This document shows, in pieces, positions 54,509 through 62,677 of a stretch of 64,000 nt of DNA. The notes below the pieces were generated by a model that did no database searches, had not been told where the DNA came from, and was given only the letters and a program-made list of their open reading frames with translations. Numbering within the stretch: position 1 is the stretch's first letter; the number at the start of each line of letters is the position of its first letter. A program made the position numbers and the translations under genes. This DNA is from Pelagerythrobacter marensis (GTDB taxonomy: Bacteria > Pseudomonadota > Alphaproteobacteria > Sphingomonadales > Sphingomonadaceae), in NCBI RefSeq assembly GCF_001028625.1, contig NZ_CP011805.1:682001-746000 (forward strand), given 5' to 3'.

Positions 54509-55303
54509 ATGGCAACGGTGATGAACGACAACGCGGCCGGATCGGACGCAGACGTTCGTGCGCAGGTTTCGGACGAGGAATGGGCAGTGCGGGTCGATCT
54601 CGCCGCGGCCTATCGCCTCGTCGCGCTTTATGGCTGGGACGACCTGATCTTCACCCACCTTTCCGCCCGCGTGCCGGGGCCGGAACACCATTTCCTGATC
54701 AATCCCTACGACATGATGTTCGAGGAGATCACCGCCTCCAGCCTGGTGAAGATCGATGTCGAGGGGCAGCCGGTCATCCCCACCAGCCATCCGGTCAACC
54801 CCGCCGGTTTCACGATCCATTCGGCGCTGCACATGAATTGCGAGGATGCCCATGCGGTGATGCACCTGCATACGCCCGCCGGGCAGGCGGTCAGCGCAAT
54901 GGCCGATGGGCTGATGGAGCATACCCAGACCGGGATGATCGCGCGCAGCGACATCGCCTATCACGAGTACGAAGGAATCGCGACCGATCTGGAAGAGCGT
55001 GAACGCCTGGTCGAGGACATGGGTGACAGGCATGCGATGATCCTGCGCAACCACGGCACCCTGGCGATCGGCAGCACGGTGGGCGAATGCTTCCTGCGCC
55101 TCTATTTCCTGGAGCGTGCCTGCGATGCCCAGGTGAAGATGCTTTCCGCCGGGCGCGACGGGTTGCACAACCCGCCCCAGGGCACGCCGGAAAAAGTGCG
55201 CGACCAGACCCCGCCCGCCGGCATCGGCATGGTCGCCAACGCACTCGCCTGGCCGGCCCTGCTGCGCAAGCTCGACCGGATCGACCCGGGTTTTCGGGAG
55301 TAG
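54509..55303 (+). CDS. Class II aldolase/adducin family protein
   Basis: A 264-residue protein of the fuculose-aldolase/adducin superfamily. Zn ligands are visible as HLHTPAGQA (two His) and ILRNHGTLAIG (His). The N-terminal RVDLAAAYRLVALYGWDDLIFTHLSARVPG and SSLVKIDVEG are typical of the adducin-like branch, which lacks a well-defined aldolase substrate. Function not assigned. A 348-bp gap with the 37-bp element and the lon promoter region follows. Confidence 0.85.
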   Translation: MATVMNDNAAGSDADVRAQVSDEEWAVRVDLAAAYRLVALYGWDDLIFTHLSARVPGPEHHFLINPYDMMFEEITASSLVKIDVEGQPVIPTSHPVNPAGFTIHSALHMNCEDAHAVMHLHTPAGQAVSAMADGLMEHTQTGMIARSDIAYHEYEGIATDLEERERLVEDMGDRHAMILRNHGTLAIGSTVGECFLRLYFLERACDAQVKMLSAGRDGLHNPPQGTPEKVRDQTPPAGIGMVANALAWPALLRKLDRIDPGFRE

Positions 55304-55488
55304 GTACCCGCTCGACACCCCGCTTGGGCGCGGTTGGCCCGCGGTGCTGCGCAAACCATTTTCCTACACGCTGCGAATTTGCCATCGTGCGCTTCATGCA
55401 GCGTTCGCGAACCCCGGTCTGGCCGTTTCGTGTGTCCTTCCGTGCTCATGATCGGCGGGGGCGAGGATGGCTGGTGCGGAGGGGCGAT

Positions 55489-55525
55489 TTTTCTTCCCCA
55501 GGACAGTGTAACATGTGGTCCATGT
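55489..55525 (+). promoter_or_regulatory. 37-bp sequence element upstream of lon
   Basis: Reads TTTTCTTCCCC, then AGGACAGTGTAACATG, then TGGTCCATGT. It matches 11724-11760 (minus strand) at 35 of 37 bases. It ends 126 bases before the lon start, in the same orientation relative to the gene as the other copy. The rest of the gap 55304-55651 shows no gene or obvious hairpin. Confidence 0.6.
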
Positions 55526-55651
55526 CTCGCATTTGGGCCGGGCATCCACAGGTTCGCCGGGCGCAGGCGTTGCGGCGGGCGGGGCGGGTTCCCATATCCA
55601 CCGGTCAAGTGAGGCGCGCGTGTCGCAGCGCCCGACCGACGGATTGACGCA

Positions 55652-58075
55652 ATGAACCAGCAATACCCCCTTCTTCCCCTGCGCGACATTGTCGTGTTCC
55701 CCGGCATGGTCGTTCCCCTGTTCGTGGGGCGCGACAAGTCTGTCGCCGCGCTGGAGGCGGCGATGGAAGCGAGTGGCGAAGATGGCAGCAAGGACATCTT
55801 CCTGCTCTCGCAGCTCGATCCGGGGTGCGACGATCCGGGCGAAGACGATCTTTACGACATCGGCACGGTCGCGCAGGTCCTGCAACTGCTCAAGCTGCCC
55901 GACGGCACCGTTCGCGTGCTGGTCGAAGGCACGTCGCGTGCCCGGCTTGAAGATATGAAGCCCAACGGCGATTTCATCGTTGCCGAGGTTTCGGCGCGCG
56001 AACCCGGCACGGCATCGGGCAGCGAAGTCGTCGCCACGATGCGGCAGGTGATCGAGCAGTTCGAAGAATATGCCAAGCTGAACAAGAAGTTGGGCGAGGG
56101 CGCAGGCGACGAACTGGGCGAGATCGACGATGCCGGCCAGCTTGCCGATACCGTCGCCGCCGCGATCGGCGCGAAGGTGGCTGACAAGCAGGCGCTGCTG
56201 ACCGAGCTCGATCCGCTCAAGCGGCTCGAAATGGTCATGTCGTTCATGGAAGGCGAACTGTCGGTTCTGCAGGTGGAGCGCAAGATCCGCGGCCGCGTGA
56301 AGCGGCAGATGGAGAAGACCCAGCGCGAATACTACCTCAACGAACAGCTCAAGGCGATCCAGAGCGAGCTGGGCGGCGAGGGCGAGGATGGCGACGAGAT
56401 CGCGGAACTGCAGGCCAAGATCGAAAGCCTGGAGCTGTCGAAAGAAGCCAAGGCCAAGGCAGAGAGCGAGCTGAAGAAGCTCAAGACCATGCAGCCGATG
56501 AGCGCCGAGGCGACCGTCATCCGCAATTACCTCGATGTCCTGCTGGGCCTGCCGTGGGGCCAGCCTTCGGAATTGAAGAAGGATATCGGCGAGGCGCAGG
56601 CGATCCTGGACGAGGATCACTATGCGCTGGAAAAGGTGAAGGACCGCATCATCGAATACCTCGCGGTTCAGGCGCGCACCGACAAGCTGAAGGGGCCGAT
56701 CCTGTGCCTCGTCGGCCCGCCCGGCGTGGGCAAGACCTCGCTCGGCAAGTCGATCGCGCGCGCCACCGGCCGCGAGTTCATTCGGCAGAGCCTGGGCGGC
56801 GTGCGCGACGAGGCGGAAATCCGCGGCCACCGGCGGACCTATATCGGCTCGCTACCGGGCAAGATCGTCACCAACCTGAAGAAGGCGGGAGCCAGCAATC
56901 CGCTGTTCCTGCTCGACGAAATCGACAAGCTGGGGCAGGATTTCCGCGGCGATCCCGCTTCGGCCCTGCTCGAAGTGCTCGACCCCGAACAGAACAGCAA
57001 GTTCCAGGATCACTATCTGGAACTGGATATCGACCTGTCGGACATCATGTTCGTGACCACCGCGAACAGCCTCAACCTGCCGCAGCCGCTGCTGGACCGG
57101 ATGGAGATCATCCGGCTGGAAGGCTATACCGAAGACGAGAAAGTCGAAATCGCGCAGCGACACCTGATCGCCAAGCAGATCGAGGCGCACGGGCTGAAGG
57201 AAGGCGAGTTCGAGCTGACCGAGGATGGCCTGCGCGCGCTGATCCGGCACTATACGCGCGAAGCGGGCGTGCGCACGCTGGAGCGCGAGATCGCACGGCT
57301 GGCGCGCAAATCGCTGCGCCAGATCCTTGAGAAGAAGACCGAAAGCGTGCGGATTACGCCCGAGAATCTCGGCGATTTCGCCGGGGTGCGCAAGTTCAAG
57401 CACGGCATGTCGGAAGAAGAACCGCAGGTCGGCGCCGTAACCGGCCTGGCCTGGACGGAAGTGGGCGGCGAGCTGCTGACGATCGAAAGCGTCACCACGC
57501 CGGCTGTCGGCGGAGGCCGCGGGGAGATCAAGACCACCGGCAAGCTGGGCGAGGTGATGAACGAATCCGTCGCCGCGGCGTTCAGCTTCGTGAAGGCCCG
57601 GGCACCCGCCTACGGGATCAAGCCGAGCATCTTCCAGCGCAAGAACATCCACATCCACTTGCCCGAAGGCGCGGTGCCCAAGGATGGGCCGAGCGCGGGC
57701 ATCGGCATGGTCACGTCCATCGTTTCGACGCTGACGGGCATTACCGTGCGCCCCGATGTGGCAATGACCGGCGAAGTCACGCTGCGCGGCCGTGTGCTGC
57801 CGATCGGCGGGTTGAAAGAGAAGCTGCTGGCGGCGCTGCGCGGCGGGATCAAGACCGTGCTGATCCCGGAAGAAAATGTGAAGGACCTCGCTGAAATTCC
57901 GGCGAACGTGAAGGATGGGCTGGAGATCGTGCCTGTCAGTCATGTCGATCAGGTGCTTGAAAAGGCGCTGGTTTCAGAGCCGACTCCAATCGAATGGACC
58001 GAAGCTGACGATCTTGCCAGCCAGCCGGGCCATCCCGGTCAGACGCTTGGCGATCAGGCGCCTACTGCGCACTGA
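55652..58075 (+). CDS. lon: ATP-dependent protease Lon
   Basis: An 807-residue AAA+ serine protease that degrades misfolded and regulatory proteins. N-terminal LAN domain (1-200, QYPLLPLRDIVVFPGMVVPLFVGR), coiled-coil linker, AAA+ domain with Walker A GPPGVGKTS and Walker B LFLLDEIDK, then the protease domain (about 590-770) with catalytic Ser in PKDGPSAGIGMV and Lys in GGLKEKLLAA. Full length. Starts at ATG 55652. Followed by hup after 222 bases; no obvious intrinsic terminator between them, though a HU promoter is visible. Confidence 0.97.
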   Translation: MNQQYPLLPLRDIVVFPGMVVPLFVGRDKSVAALEAAMEASGEDGSKDIFLLSQLDPGCDDPGEDDLYDIGTVAQVLQLLKLPDGTVRVLVEGTSRARLEDMKPNGDFIVAEVSAREPGTASGSEVVATMRQVIEQFEEYAKLNKKLGEGAGDELGEIDDAGQLADTVAAAIGAKVADKQALLTELDPLKRLEMVMSFMEGELSVLQVERKIRGRVKRQMEKTQREYYLNEQLKAIQSELGGEGEDGDEIAELQAKIESLELSKEAKAKAESELKKLKTMQPMSAEATVIRNYLDVLLGLPWGQPSELKKDIGEAQAILDEDHYALEKVKDRIIEYLAVQARTDKLKGPILCLVGPPGVGKTSLGKSIARATGREFIRQSLGGVRDEAEIRGHRRTYIGSLPGKIVTNLKKAGASNPLFLLDEIDKLGQDFRGDPASALLEVLDPEQNSKFQDHYLELDIDLSDIMFVTTANSLNLPQPLLDRMEIIRLEGYTEDEKVEIAQRHLIAKQIEAHGLKEGEFELTEDGLRALIRHYTREAGVRTLEREIARLARKSLRQILEKKTESVRITPENLGDFAGVRKFKHGMSEEEPQVGAVTGLAWTEVGGELLTIESVTTPAVGGGRGEIKTTGKLGEVMNESVAAAFSFVKARAPAYGIKPSIFQRKNIHIHLPEGAVPKDGPSAGIGMVTSIVSTLTGITVRPDVAMTGEVTLRGRVLPIGGLKEKLLAALRGGIKTVLIPEENVKDLAEIPANVKDGLEIVPVSHVDQVLEKALVSEPTPIEWTEADDLASQPGHPGQTLGDQAPTAH

Positions 58076-58201
58076 CAAGGCGACACGGTCGGCGCGTCTG
58101 CTTCTCCGCAACGCGCCGACCTTACGGCATCGCGCGGTCTTTCCGGGCGCGCGATTCTCGCCGCATGGTTACCGGAGTACGATTTGTTACAGGATTTGCC
58201 T

Positions 58202-58230
58202 TTGACAGTGCGGGCAAAAAAGCGTTCAAA
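58202..58230 (+). promoter_or_regulatory. Sigma-70-type promoter for the HU gene
   Basis: A perfect -35 box TTGACA (58202-58207), 17-bp spacer, then TTCAAA (58225-58230) as a weak -10 box, 68 bases ahead of the HU start codon. Confidence 0.65.
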
Positions 58231-58297
58231 TCTCGCCCTTTCGGAGAGGCGATTCACCGAAACCGGTCTCAAACGCGAACTTTAGGGGGTTCCCAGA

Positions 58298-58570
58298 ATG
58301 AACAAGAACGATCTGATCAGCGCCGTCGCGGATTCCAGCGGTCTTTCGAAGAGCGATAGTGCCAACGCGGTCGAAGGCGTTTTCGACGCCATCACGAAGT
58401 CCCTGTCGAAGGGCGACGAAGTGCGACTGGTCGGGTTCGGGACGTTTTCCGTGGCGCGGCGCAAGGCCTCGACCGGCCGCAACCCCCGCACCGGCGAACC
58501 GATGACGATCAAGGCTTCCAACCAGCCGAAGTTCAAGGCGGGCAAGGGCCTGAAAGACAGCGTGAACTGA
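58298..58570 (+). CDS. hupB: DNA-binding protein HU
   Basis: A 90-residue histone-like HU protein, which bends and compacts DNA as a dimer. MNKNDLISAVADSSGLSKSDSANAVEGVFDAI forms the helical base; VRLVGFGTFSVARRKASTGRNPRTGEPMTI is the DNA-embracing arm with the conserved RNP. Preceded by AGGGGGT. The gene downstream of lon is a common bacterial order. Ends in a clear terminator. Confidence 0.97.
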   Translation: MNKNDLISAVADSSGLSKSDSANAVEGVFDAITKSLSKGDEVRLVGFGTFSVARRKASTGRNPRTGEPMTIKASNQPKFKAGKGLKDSVN

Positions 58571-58638
58571 GCCTGGCTCGTCCGCGCTGCCGCCTGCTGC
58601 ATTGCCCTGCGGTACTGCATTGCAGGCGGCCCATGTGA

Positions 58639-58680
58639 AAACGCCGCGTCTGCCCTGGGGCAACGCGGCGTTTCGCTTTT
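58639..58680 (+). terminator. Intrinsic terminator after HU
   Basis: AAACGCCGCGT (58639-58649) pairs perfectly with ACGCGGCGTTT (58663-58673), followed by CGCTTTT. It lies between HU and the convergent lipoprotein gene and may serve both. Confidence 0.85.
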
Positions 58681-58695
58681 GCAGGGCGGCGCGAT

Positions 58696-59577
58696 CTAGC
58701 CGGTCGTCAGCCGCACCAGCGCAGTCGGCGCCGTTTGCGTGCGGGCATTGACCTGCCATTCCAGCACCTTGCCCTCGGATGTTTCGACCGGCCCTTCATC
58801 GGTGTTGTTGGCCAGGATCTCGCCATCGGTGACGATGCGGAACGTGCCGTCAAGCTCGGGAACATCGGCGCCCGGTCCCTGCCTGCCATCTTCGCCCCCT
58901 GCGAAGCCTTCGGCCATTCCCGCCATCATTCCCTGAAACGGATTGCCGCTGGCGGCCGTCGTGAAGCCGGGCGCGTCGACCCTGACCGTACCATCGTCGC
59001 GGTTGGCAGCCAGCACGAAGAAGTTGGACATCGGCATCCGTTCCATCGTCGGGAACATGAAATCATGATCCAGCCGGCCAGAGATGCGGAAGACGACATC
59101 GAACAGCCCTTCGCCCTTGTACTCCACACGCTCCCACCCGGTCTGACGCTCGAGCCGTTTGGCGAATTCCTGCGCAGCCTCCGGATCGGACGGATCGATC
59201 CCGCCCATCATGGCGCGGGTCATCTCCGCGCCCTTCTGGCGATTGCGCTTTCTTTCCTCCTGGCTCTCTTCCCACTCAGCCAGCTGCGCGGCGCGTTCAT
59301 CCTCGCTGCACTCGCGGTCCTCGAACGTATCCTCGTCGTAGCAGGCAGGCTCGAACGGTTCGCCGGCGCTTTCCGCCGCTTCGCCCATTTCCGCCAGCTT
59401 GCTTAGCGCAAGGATGTAGATCTCGCCTTCGTAGGAGTAGCTGAACGTACCGCCCTTGCGCAGTTCGAGCTGTGACGTGAACGCCCCCGGCGCCAGCAGG
59501 CATCCGCCCAGCACGAATGCGAGCGCCGCAGCAAAGCCCATTGCCACCACGCGCCGCGGCTTGCTCAAAACAGTCAT
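58696..59577 (-). CDS. Hypothetical lipoprotein
   Basis: Not recognised. The 293-residue protein has a lipoprotein signal (GFAAALAFVLGGC) and the segment TFSYSYEGEIYILALSKLAEM. A highly charged middle (FEPACYDEDTFEDRECSEDERAAQLAEWEESQEERKRNRQKG) carries three Cys. The C-terminal domain ends GKVLEWQVNARTQTAPTALVRLTTG. Probably envelope-anchored. ATG 59577 follows AGGGGG; nine extra codons with a TTG start are possible but less likely. Similar proteins appear in sphingomonads without known function. Confidence 0.7.
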   Translation of the reverse strand: MTVLSKPRRVVAMGFAAALAFVLGGCLLAPGAFTSQLELRKGGTFSYSYEGEIYILALSKLAEMGEAAESAGEPFEPACYDEDTFEDRECSEDERAAQLAEWEESQEERKRNRQKGAEMTRAMMGGIDPSDPEAAQEFAKRLERQTGWERVEYKGEGLFDVVFRISGRLDHDFMFPTMERMPMSNFFVLAANRDDGTVRVDAPGFTTAASGNPFQGMMAGMAEGFAGGEDGRQGPGADVPELDGTFRIVTDGEILANNTDEGPVETSEGKVLEWQVNARTQTAPTALVRLTTG

Positions 59578-59607
59578 CGAATACCCCCTGTGTTCCGCCG
59601 GCAAGAC

Positions 59608-60432
59608 CTAGCGCGATGCGAGCGCATAGAGCGCGATCGCGGCTGCGTTCGACACGTTCAGACTTTCCATGTTCCGGCTTATGGGCAGCCGGGCCAGTGC
59701 GTCGCAATGCGCAACGATATTCTGCCGCATACCTTCGCCCTCCGCCCCGAGGACGATCGCGACTGGCCCCGCGGGCAATGCCTCCGCCAGCGTAGCTTCC
59801 GCCTCGCCGGCCAGCCCGATACGCCAGTACCCGGCCTCGGCCGCGCTTTCGAGGGCGCGGGCGAGGTTCACCACGCGGACCCAGGGGATCGTTTCCAGTG
59901 CCCCAGAAGCCGACTTGGCGACAACACCCGATTCGGGCGGAGCATGGCGATCCTGCGTGACAATGGCCCGCGCATCGAACGCAGCGGCTGAACGCAGAAT
60001 GGCACCCACGTTGTGTGGATCGGTGACCTGATCGAGAAAGACCAGTGGGCCGGTGCCGTTCTGGGCGAAGACATCTTCCAGCAGAAGATCCTCCAGCGGG
60101 GCGCATTCGAGAACCAGGCCCTGGTGCGGCGCATCGCGCGCGACCAGACGCGCCAGATCCTGCACGTCCGCATATTCGACCGGGAAGCCAGGCGGCAGCT
60201 CGCCATCCAGCGAATCGATCCCTTCTCGCGTGGCCCAGAGCTTGCGATGGCTGCGGTCGGGATTCTTCAGCGCCGCTTCGACCGCGTGGCGGCCCCATAG
60301 CCGCACTTGCCCGGTGCTTGCCCGCCCGCTGCCACGTCCGCCCTGCATACGCCCTGCGCGGCCGCGCAGAGCCCGCTTGCGATCACCCTTGGCCAATCCG
60401 AAAACCCCTTTGAAATCCTGAGCCCCCGCCAT
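59608..60432 (-). CDS. rlmB: 23S rRNA 2'-O-methyltransferase RlmB/TrmH-like
   Basis: A 274-residue SPOUT methyltransferase. Basic N-terminal extension (about 1-40), substrate-binding domain starting VRLWGRHAVEAALKNPDRSHRKLWAT, then the SPOUT domain: FLDQVTDPHNVGAILRSAAAF (motif 1), VAIVLGAEGEGMRQNIVAHCD (motif 2) and LPISRNMESLNVSNAAAIALY (motif 3, knot). The family methylates G2251 of 23S rRNA. ATG 60432 is the best start; the open frame extends into the tRNA-Tyr region. Divergent from tRNA-Tyr. Confidence 0.92.
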   Translation of the reverse strand: MAGAQDFKGVFGLAKGDRKRALRGRAGRMQGGRGSGRASTGQVRLWGRHAVEAALKNPDRSHRKLWATREGIDSLDGELPPGFPVEYADVQDLARLVARDAPHQGLVLECAPLEDLLLEDVFAQNGTGPLVFLDQVTDPHNVGAILRSAAAFDARAIVTQDRHAPPESGVVAKSASGALETIPWVRVVNLARALESAAEAGYWRIGLAGEAEATLAEALPAGPVAIVLGAEGEGMRQNIVAHCDALARLPISRNMESLNVSNAAAIALYALASR

Positions 60433-60536
60433 GCCAGCGGCCCCATTGACAGGCAAGCGCGGCTTCGCCAAAGGGGCGCCTCTCGGCAAGGGCGCCCCCG
60501 CACGGCGGCGCCATTTACACGCAGGCCAAGGCATGT

Positions 60537-60622
60537 GGACAGGTGGCCGAGTGGTTAAAGGCAGCAGACTGTAAATCTGCCCGCGCAAGCGTACGCTGGT
60601 TCGAATCCAGCCCTGTCCACCA
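60537..60622 (+). tRNA. tRNA-Tyr (anticodon GTA)
   Basis: An 86-base class II tRNA with acceptor GGACAGG / CCTGTCC, anticodon stem GCAGA / TCTGC around CTGTAAA giving GTA, a long variable arm (CCGCGCAAGCGTACG), T-arm GGTTCGAATCC and encoded CCA. Its 3' end is duplicated at 62214-62239 and is an integration site. Confidence 0.96.
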
Positions 60623-60630
60623 CCTGCCTC
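60604..60630 (+). repeat. Left attachment repeat at tRNA-Tyr 3' end
   Basis: AATCCAGCCCTG, T, then CCACCACCTGCCTC: 27 bases covering the tRNA 3' end and 8 bases beyond. Copied at 62214-62239 with the single T missing. Typical of tRNA-targeting integration, where the element restores the tRNA end. Confidence 0.82.
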
Positions 60631-60675
60631 TAAGGGCCGGAAAAGATTGGAAAACAGGGGTTTCGACCTTCCGAC

Positions 60676-60695
60676 TGCTACACATAATGCTACAC
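60676..60695 (+). repeat. Paired TGCTACAC repeats near the integration site
   Basis: TGCTACAC occurs at 60676-60683 and 60688-60695, 12 bases apart, between the left attachment repeat and the integrase remnant. Possible integrase arm-binding sites. Confidence 0.4.
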
Positions 60696-60711
60696 GGAAG
60701 GTATGGAGCCC

Positions 60712-60921
60712 ATGTTCAAAATTACCCGGCTGCGGCTCCGCCAAATGGCAAGTCCGCAAGCGTTGGCCTGCTGACGTTGCGTCACTCCTCAAAGGCGAGT
60801 TCATAAGATCGACGGGTGAGGAGGACCGGAAGGCAGCGCAAACGCAGGATGTCTATCTGGCGATGGAGTATGAGCGGCTGGTACCGGATCTACATCCCGA
60901 TGCGCCGAGGGTTTCCGAGTT
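60712..60921 (+). pseudogene. Remnant of a phage-type integrase (N-terminal part, frameshifted)
   Basis: Begins MFKITRLRLRQ at ATG 60712 and continues, after a frame change near 60741-60746, as KWQVRKRWPADVASLLKGEFIRSTGEEDRKAAQ, the SAM-like N-terminal pattern of alphaproteobacterial tyrosine recombinases (VPxDLxxxLGKxExxRSLGT). Similarity fades by about 60920 and the catalytic domain (R..HxxR..Y) is absent. It lies just inside the left attachment repeat, where an integrase is expected, so the element can no longer move by itself. Confidence 0.68.
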
Positions 60922-61021
60922 CACTGACGTCTCCTGTCCAATCGGAGCTACTCCACCGTCTCCGCGTAGTCTGCGACGGCGACCTTGTTCCTTGAGTAGA
61001 TTTCCAGCCAAGTCTCATTTC

Positions 61022-61600
61022 TCATCCCTCCTGCTGCAAGAATTTCCAAGTCTTACAGTCCCACGTCCCGCCGCGCCCGTGAGGCCCCTTCCAACCTGTC
61101 GTGAGGAGCTTTTCCATTCTCCGTCCATAGGCTCGCATTGTCCTCCGGTAGTCCTCCCAGACCCAGAACGACAAAGACGGCAGGTCGATACTTTCCGCTG
61201 CGCTGAGGGCGCAAGGGTAGCGCGCCCAACTATCTATTCCGCCGTCGAAAAACTCCAGCACATGCGTAAGGCGATTGCGGTAAGGAATGATGGTAGACTT
61301 TGCCCGTAGTTCAAGGAGGCGGTGGGAGGTCAACTGCCTTGAAAGTTTCCCATTTGAGACCCAATGCGGGTGCTCGTAGACTAGAAACGCCTTGATAGCG
61401 TTTTCCAAGGCAAAGGTCGCCAGAAGCACGGTCGCTCTCTCGGTGGCGCTCCAAACCCGCCTCGTCCCGCAGGGCCCCTGTAAGATTAATTGGCCGCTAC
61501 CCCGCCTCTGCCAAAGGTCTAGGGCTTGTTCGTGCAGGCTATCGGCGGTGAGGAGCCAAGAGTGAGGGTTCGCAAGGTCGGCAAACTCTTCGTTAGTCAT
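61022..61600 (-). CDS. HEPN-like hypothetical protein
   Basis: A 192-residue protein with no certain family. The helix ATVLLATFALENAIKAFLVYEHP (about 57-78) followed by TSHRLLELR (91-99) is the usual start of a HEPN fold. R108-N109-x3-H113 (YRNRLTHV) matches the RNxxxH ribonuclease motif of HEPN toxins, although the following SWARYPC resembles HEPN groups where that motif is not kept. It is intact, in lower-GC DNA, within the tRNA-Tyr element. A defence or toxin role is possible but unproven; no partner nucleotidyltransferase is present. Confidence 0.6.
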   Translation of the reverse strand: MTNEEFADLANPHSWLLTADSLHEQALDLWQRRGSGQLILQGPCGTRRVWSATERATVLLATFALENAIKAFLVYEHPHWVSNGKLSRQLTSHRLLELRAKSTIIPYRNRLTHVLEFFDGGIDSWARYPCALSAAESIDLPSLSFWVWEDYRRTMRAYGRRMEKLLTTGWKGPHGRGGTWDCKTWKFLQQEG

Positions 61601-61652
61601 GTGAGGAACCTGAATGTCCGCAATGTCGGCTTGATGGCCTGAGGAGAATGTA

Positions 61653-62054
61653 ATGCGTTGCTACCCATTGGTTATACTATTTCCAGTTCTAGGGGCTTGC
61701 TCGCCCCAACCAGATGCCGCGGCGCCAGCCGTAGCTGTAACCTTAGACGCCCCCGCCTTGGTCGGGAAGGACCGCGCTGAGGTCGACGCTGTGATGGGAG
61801 AGCCGGTCTGCAATGAAGAGAACTCGGGACTCTCATGCGAATATGACGAATATACCAGCGTCTATTTTGTGAAAGACAAGGCTGCCAACCTCACTCTGCC
61901 GCGGGTGGACGACTTGCGGGTATATGGGCTGGAATTGGGAGAGCCCTCCTTTGAACAAGGCAACACGACACGTTGGGAGACGATGATTGACGGGAAAGAA
62001 GCGCAGGTGAGCCGCTTCCCTGACTTTGTTTACGTGATGACGTTTGAGGCGTAA
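61653..62054 (+). CDS. Hypothetical lipoprotein on the tRNA-Tyr element
   Basis: Not recognised. The 133-residue product starts with a lipoprotein signal MRCYPLVILFPVLGAC (C16). Its small soluble domain has ALVGKDRAEVDAVMGEPVCNEENSGLSCEY, a pattern seen in small SmpA/BamE-like envelope domains (GxxxxxVxxxxGxP), and a closing segment SRFPDFVYVMTFEA. Base composition is lower in GC than the chromosome. Divergent from the HEPN-like gene. Confidence 0.62.
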   Translation: MRCYPLVILFPVLGACSPQPDAAAPAVAVTLDAPALVGKDRAEVDAVMGEPVCNEENSGLSCEYDEYTSVYFVKDKAANLTLPRVDDLRVYGLELGEPSFEQGNTTRWETMIDGKEAQVSRFPDFVYVMTFEA

Positions 62055-62213
62055 GTCGCGCGGGCGACCCACGGCGGGTTGGGCTCAAGTTCTAAATCCG
62101 ACAGTCGGAACCGAACCCCGTCGGCTTTCATCCACCCGCAAAACTGCCACACAAATGCCAGCAGAGGATAATTTAAGTCTTTTCGGTTCAATGTTTTATG
62201 TGGCGATTCAAGC

Positions 62214-62239
62214 AATCCAGCCCTGCCACCACCTGCCTC
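62214..62239 (+). repeat. Right attachment repeat
   Basis: AATCCAGCCCTG then CCACCACCTGCCTC, matching 60604-60630 except for one missing T. It marks the far end of a 1.6-kb element inserted at tRNA-Tyr. Confidence 0.82.
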
Positions 62240-62263
62240 GCTCTCAGCGGCCTTTGGCGGACA

Positions 62264-62291
62264 AGGCGGAACAGGCCCGGCTGTTCCGCCT
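62264..62291. terminator. Perfect 11-bp hairpin beyond the right repeat
   Basis: AGGCGGAACAG pairs perfectly with CTGTTCCGCCT around GCCCGG. No T-run follows on either strand; it may be a factor-independent terminator relic or a protein-binding inverted repeat. Confidence 0.45.
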
Positions 62292-62309
62292 CGCCGCTGG
62301 GAAATCGGT

Positions 62310-62640
62310 TCAGAGTGCTTTCTTCACACGCTGGAGGATCAGGATCATGCCGCGCGTGATCAATCCGTCGATGCCCCATCGGGTCGAGAACCTGTCGGAA
62401 AACCGCGCGGTTGCGACCATGACAAGCGCCACGCTTGCGAAAGCCAGGCTGAATTCGAGCGGCGTGTAGCCCGCTCCCCCGATCAGGATGCGCGGTGCGG
62501 TGGAGAAGAAGACGAAGAACGTCCCCATCGCCGTGCCGAAGGCGGCCGTGTAGAGCCAGAACGATGCGCTTTTGAGTATCGTCCGGGCCGACCGTGCTTT
62601 CGCGCGCCGCGCGCTCGGGTGGCCCGGCCTTTCTTTGATT
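62310..62640 (-). pseudogene. Fragment of a CmlA/FloR-type MFS drug exporter
   Basis: Encodes about 90 residues of a 12-helix transporter: SASFWLYTAAFGTAMGTFFVFFSTAPRILIGGAGYTPLEFSLAFASVALVMVATARF and then RWGIDGLITRGMILIL, matching helices 7-8 of the CML/Bcr-CflA drug-resistance group. The first half and the last third of the gene are missing. The left break is 70 bases from the attachment repeat and the right one abuts the LuxR-type gene. A dead resistance-exporter gene. Confidence 0.72.
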
Positions 62641-62677
62641 TGCGGAGATGTCGTGTAAACAGGTAACAGGATGTAAC

